Shown here: in pieces, positions 60,023-64,000 of the stretch
Layout of the letters: each line of letters starts with the position of its first letter
Numbering within the stretch: position 1 is the stretch's first letter
Source: Gammaproteobacteria bacterium
GTDB taxonomy: Bacteria > Pseudomonadota > Gammaproteobacteria > DSM-16500
NCBI GenBank assembly: GCA_021324305.1
Contig: JAJPJI010000020.1
Location: 62,001-126,000, forward strand
DNA length: 64,000 nt
Direction: 5' to 3'
Position numbers and translations under genes: made by a program
Notes under the pieces: model-generated
Database searches by the model: none
Told to the model about the DNA's origin: nothing
Seen by the model: only the letters and a program-made list of their open reading frames with translations

Positions 60023-60434
60023 ACAACCTACTATCCACAAAATTGGCGCGATTATTTTCGATGATCAGCAACGCGTCCTTGCCGTGCATAAAAAAGGCAA
60101 ACCTGAATGCGAATTGATTGTCCCTGGCGGCATTCAAGAAGCAGGTGAAACAGATGAGCAAACCTTGCGACGGGAGATTTGGGAAGAACTCTCAGCTCAC
60201 ATCAATGCGTTTCATTTTTATGATCAATTTGAAGCTCAGGCAATTTATGAATCGAAATGGTTAATCATGCGAGTGTATGTCGTAACACTGGATCGTATGC
60301 CAGCGGCGTCTCAGGAAATTGATCAGCTTGTTTGGTTGGATAGTAATTACTTAGATAGCGGTTATCAGTTTGCTTCTATTTTGGGGCAGCAGCTATTACC
60401 GCGTCTTTTTAAAAGTGGAGAAGCGTGTGACTGA
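60015..60434 (+). CDS. NUDIX hydrolase
   Basis: 139 residues. The NUDIX box is nearly complete: G39-x5-E45-x7-R53-E54-I-W-E57-E58-L, with S60 and A61 in place of the final Gly-hydrophobic pair; the metal-binding glutamates are intact. The family hydrolyses nucleoside diphosphates linked to another moiety, including capped RNA ends, dinucleoside polyphosphates and nucleotide sugars. The start is ATG 60015, overlapping the upstream stop by 8 bases (ATGAATGA). Next gene overlaps by 8 bases as well. Substrate specificity cannot be told from sequence. Confidence 0.9.
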   Translation: MNEQPTIHKIGAIIFDDQQRVLAVHKKGKPECELIVPGGIQEAGETDEQTLRREIWEELSAHINAFHFYDQFEAQAIYESKWLIMRVYVVTLDRMPAASQEIDQLVWLDSNYLDSGYQFASILGQQLLPRLFKSGEACD

Positions 60435-61056
60435 CTGTCCATTTGGAGAAAAGCTGGAACGCTATTGGGCGCGGCGATATGACTACTTTCAACGATTTGA
60501 TGAAGGCATACAGCTGGATGCGGAGGGATTGCATACGGTGATGCCGGAAGCATCGGCGCTCACGCTTGCTGCGCGCTTAAATCATGTAAAAATTGTGCTC
60601 GATGGGTTTTGTGGGGTTGGCGGGATATCAATCGCACTTGCACGACAAGGAAAACGGGTAATCGCAGTTGAATTGGATTATCAACGGCTAGCCATGGCGC
60701 AGCGTAATGCCGAAATCTATGGTGTTGATGGGCAAATAACTTTTATTCAGGGGGATTATTTCCAGATCGCGCCTACCGTGACAGCACAAGCAGTGGTGCT
60801 GGATCCCCCTTGGGGCTGGCCACGTTTTCGACAGGACAAACCTTTTTTACTTGAAGATTTTACTCCCTCAGGCAAAGACTTGATCAATTTCTCTCTTCAA
60901 TATTTTCAAATTTTAATGTTGCGCGCACCAACAATCTTTCAGGTATCCGAAATGGCGCAGTTTGAGTTTGGTCTTGATTATCAAGTTTATATCGACCAGT
61001 TGGGTCAAGAAATCATCTCAAAATCCATTTTAATAGACGCTCGGGCATGGGGATGA
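60427..61056 (+). CDS. TGS1-like guanine-N2 methyltransferase
   Basis: 209 residues from a GTG at 60427, with GGAG 6 bases upstream. The frame upstream lies in the NUDIX gene and is not coding. Residues 11-41 (ERYWARRYDYFQRFDEGI and DAEGLHTVMPE) match the region of human TGS1 that reads YWAQRYxLFSRFDDGI...DREGWFSVTPE, which precedes the cap-binding methyltransferase core. The SAM motif is D59-G-F-C-G-V-G-G66 with E82, D110 and the catalytic DPPWG (126-130); in TGS1 the PPWG tryptophan stacks on the methylated guanine. TGS1 makes the 2,2,7-trimethylguanosine cap in eukaryotes. Bacterial members are uncharacterised; the ordinary RsmD/TrmG10 alternative is less like this N-terminus. Confidence 0.85.
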   Translation: MTDCPFGEKLERYWARRYDYFQRFDEGIQLDAEGLHTVMPEASALTLAARLNHVKIVLDGFCGVGGISIALARQGKRVIAVELDYQRLAMAQRNAEIYGVDGQITFIQGDYFQIAPTVTAQAVVLDPPWGWPRFRQDKPFLLEDFTPSGKDLINFSLQYFQILMLRAPTIFQVSEMAQFEFGLDYQVYIDQLGQEIISKSILIDARAWG

Positions 61057-61088
61057 TTATCTTAGATTACACCCTATGATAACCGTGA

Positions 61089-62121
<1,033 letters not shown>

Positions 62122-62164
62122 AAAGCCTCCTGATTAATAGTTTTCTGTTAATAGCACTTATCGC

Positions 62165-63307
62165 TTAATACGCAGTACGTTCATCTTTTTCTATGGCGTT
62201 TTTATCAACCTTGCCGCGCATTACCCGATAAACCCAGGATGTGTATATCAGCACGACGGGAAGAAAAATAATGACTGCAGCCAGCATAAGTAACAGAGTC
62301 AACTGACTGGATGATGCATCCCAGACCAGCAGGCTCGATGCCAGATTGGTGGATGATGGCAGGATAAATGGAAACATGCTTACTCCAACCGTGCCTATCA
62401 CACCCATTTGGCTGAGACTGCTGCAGATGAAGGCAAAGCGGCTGTTACCCCAGCGTGCCGTCATTATTGCGCCCAGGGCCCCGGCAAAGCCAATTGCTGG
62501 CACAATCATTGAAATTGGATAGAGAGAGTAATTCCGTACCCAGGCACCTATCATGGGGATTACCTGTTTATGGAGCGGATTGGAATAACCATAGGGATCC
62601 GCTCCCGATACCACCTGATATCCTGGCAAAGCTTTGGTTACCCAGAGCCCGCCAATAGCGAATGAAATCACAAGCAATATGGCTGATAATCGCGCCCAGC
62701 GAATTGCACGGTCCCGGATGGGATTTTCAGTTTTAATGGCAAGATATAATCCGCCATGCATGACCAGCATGAATAAACTGGTTGCCCCGCACAATAATGC
62801 AAATTGATTAAAAAGATCGATAAGAGAGCCGCTATACGCAATACGCATGGTGTCATCAAAATAGAATGGTAATCCCTGCAAAATATTACCCACCAGCACA
62901 CCGAAAATAACAGCCGGAAAAAATCCCCCAATGAATACTATCCAGTCCCACGTACGCCGCCAGAACATGTTTGGAAGCTTGCTGCGATATTTAAAGCTGA
63001 CCGGTCTTGATATACCCATGGTCAGGAGCAGTAACAAAACAGGCAGATAAGCGACCGAAAAAGCCACAGCATAAACATAAGGCCATGCTGCGAAAATAGC
63101 GCCTGCACCGAGTATGATCCAGACCTGATTACCTTCCCAGACCGGACCTATGGTATTTAACACAATCCGTCGTTCTGTTTCTTCACGAGTCACTAATGGC
63201 AACAAGGCAGCAGCACCAAGGTCAAAGCCATCTGTCACTGCGAATCCCATAAATAATACGCCAAGCAATACCCACCATATGATACGCAGCGTTTCAAAAT
63301 CCAGCAT
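62165..63307 (-). CDS. cydB: Cytochrome bd oxidase subunit II CydB
   Basis: Quinol-oxidase subunit, 380 residues, eight or nine predicted membrane helices. Family motifs seen: WWVLLGVLFMGFAVTDGFDLGAA at the N-terminus (pattern), GPVWEGNQVWII and SWVYRVMRGKV at the C-terminus. Terminal oxidase for low oxygen. Lies 18 bases after cydA and 43 bases before cydX. Confidence 0.96.
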   Translation of the reverse strand: MLDFETLRIIWWVLLGVLFMGFAVTDGFDLGAAALLPLVTREETERRIVLNTIGPVWEGNQVWIILGAGAIFAAWPYVYAVAFSVAYLPVLLLLLTMGISRPVSFKYRSKLPNMFWRRTWDWIVFIGGFFPAVIFGVLVGNILQGLPFYFDDTMRIAYSGSLIDLFNQFALLCGATSLFMLVMHGGLYLAIKTENPIRDRAIRWARLSAILLVISFAIGGLWVTKALPGYQVVSGADPYGYSNPLHKQVIPMIGAWVRNYSLYPISMIVPAIGFAGALGAIMTARWGNSRFAFICSSLSQMGVIGTVGVSMFPFILPSSTNLASSLLVWDASSSQLTLLLMLAAVIIFLPVVLIYTSWVYRVMRGKVDKNAIEKDERTAY

Positions 63308-63325
63308 GTTCTACCTCCATTAAAA

Positions 63326-64000
63326 TCATGAACTGACAGCCGGCCCTGCCGGTAAAGTTTTAGGTTGATGACTAGGGTGCACACTGAAATCATTGGAGTT
63401 GAATAATTTTTCCGGACCAAGACGGATATATTTGACCATGAGATATAATTCTACAATCGCCAGAACCGTGTAGAAAAATACAAAACCGCACAGCGAAATC
63501 CATACATTTGCCGCACTTAACGCAGATGCGCCCATAAAGGTTGGCATTAATCCATCAACAACCCATGGCTGTCGGCCATATTCTGCAACCACCCACCCCA
63601 TTTCAGCTGCCAGCCATGGAAGCGGCAGGCTGAACAACGCCAGCCATAAAAACCAGCGATTATGAATAAGGCGCCGACGCTGTGCCAGATAAAATGCTGT
63701 AGCAAACAGGGCTATAAAGAAAAATCCGCACCCCACCATGACCCTGAATGTCCAGAACAAAGTGAAGACATCAGGAACAGTATCCCAGGCAGCCTTGTCT
63801 ATGAGATCAGGTGTTGCGTGTAAAATGTCATCCGTGTATTTTTTGAGTAACAGGCCATAGCCTATATTTTCCTGATTGGCATCAAGTGTATCTTCAGCAT
63901 GCCTGTCAGAAGGATCAATCTGTAAGGCTGACAAGGCATTATATGCCAGTATCCCGCTTTTTACGCGATTACGGGCTTCATCAACCAGGTCTAAGATTCC
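63326..64000 (-). CDS. cydA: Cytochrome bd oxidase subunit I CydA (C-terminal part; start outside window)
   Basis: The minus-strand frame is open to base 64000, giving the last 224 residues. Visible segments: the loop NIGYGLLLKKYTDD, a helix near the end of the third quarter (FTLFWTFRVMVGCGFFF), and WFLWLALFSLPLPWLAAEMGWVVAEYGRQPWVVDGLMPT, typical of the C-terminal region including the GRQPW motif. The quinol-binding Q loop and heme ligands lie upstream and are not seen. An internal ATG at 63934 is not the start. First gene of the cydABX-hemF unit. Confidence 0.95.
   Translation of the reverse strand, partial: GILDLVDEARNRVKSGILAYNALSALQIDPSDRHAEDTLDANQENIGYGLLLKKYTDDILHATPDLIDKAAWDTVPDVFTLFWTFRVMVGCGFFFIALFATAFYLAQRRRLIHNRWFLWLALFSLPLPWLAAEMGWVVAEYGRQPWVVDGLMPTFMGASALSAANVWISLCGFVFFYTVLAIVELYLMVKYIRLGPEKLFNSNDFSVHPSHQPKTLPAGPAVSS

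Overview
This window looks like a chromosomal segment of a host-associated gammaproteobacterium of the order Legionellales (Coxiella / Aquicella / Legionella relatives). The evidence is a moderately AT-rich sequence, a gltA | sdhCDAB-sucAB-sucCD arrangement, a CBU_0592-type small membrane protein, one LolC/E-type subunit next to lolD, and two large orphan proteins that look like Dot/Icm secretion substrates, the better of which has a PmrA-type box in its promoter. This placement is an inference from gene content; no rRNA is present.

Layout. 1-780: the edge of a class II glutamine-amidotransferase-like gene and a 48-residue glutamine-rich protein. 778-6318: ligA and smc, adjacent, with no zipA between them. 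6434-7875: a histidine kinase and single-domain receiver pair. 7894-13429: comEC, hemH, lolD and lolC. 13422-16967: tatD, holB, tmk and mltG, then a patatin lipoprotein (17143-18078). 18272-24705: a complete fatty-acid/phospholipid block (yceD-rpmF-plsX-fabH-fabD-fabG-acpP-fabF), led by a near-consensus promoter that predicts a leaderless yceD mRNA. 24939-27254: a 771-residue membrane protein with a PmrA-type promoter. 27608-31612: nrdA and nrdB behind a pair of NrdR boxes. 31764-33094: a small membrane protein and dusA. 33314-35431: a 705-residue protein with a CX5R phosphatase loop. 35437-38323: lapAB and serS. 38327-47802: sucDCBA and sdhBADC, facing gltA at 48139. 49545-56952: accessory genes (an outer-membrane barrel, tRNA-Ala(CGC), DUF924, an L,D-transpeptidase, a DDAH-like enzyme, an M20 peptidase, a host-attachment-family protein, a DMT permease, an EAL protein and a secreted Ser/Gly/Asp-rich protein). 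57456-58820: an MFS transporter with a long leader. 59114-61056: a tightly overlapping three-gene operon. 61089-64000: hemF, cydX, cydB and the 3' part of cydA.

The most unusual unit is the operon at 59114-61056. It encodes a duplicated zinc-ribbon protein with two YPGGVxIWG repeats, a NUDIX hydrolase, and a methyltransferase whose whole N-terminal half reads like eukaryotic trimethylguanosine synthase (TGS1, the cap-hypermethylating enzyme). The coding regions overlap by 8 bases at both junctions, and the leader can form two mutually exclusive hairpins, one of which covers the ribosome binding site. A cap-like guanine N2-methyltransferase co-translated with a NUDIX enzyme suggests nucleotide or RNA-end chemistry; I do not know a described bacterial system of this composition.

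Most of the remaining genes are core metabolism in compact operons with frequent stop/start overlaps. Several true starts are GTG or TTG (plsX, fabF, sdhC, lapA, dusA, the M20 peptidase and the TGS1-like gene). No CRISPR array, insertion sequence, integrase or rRNA was seen.
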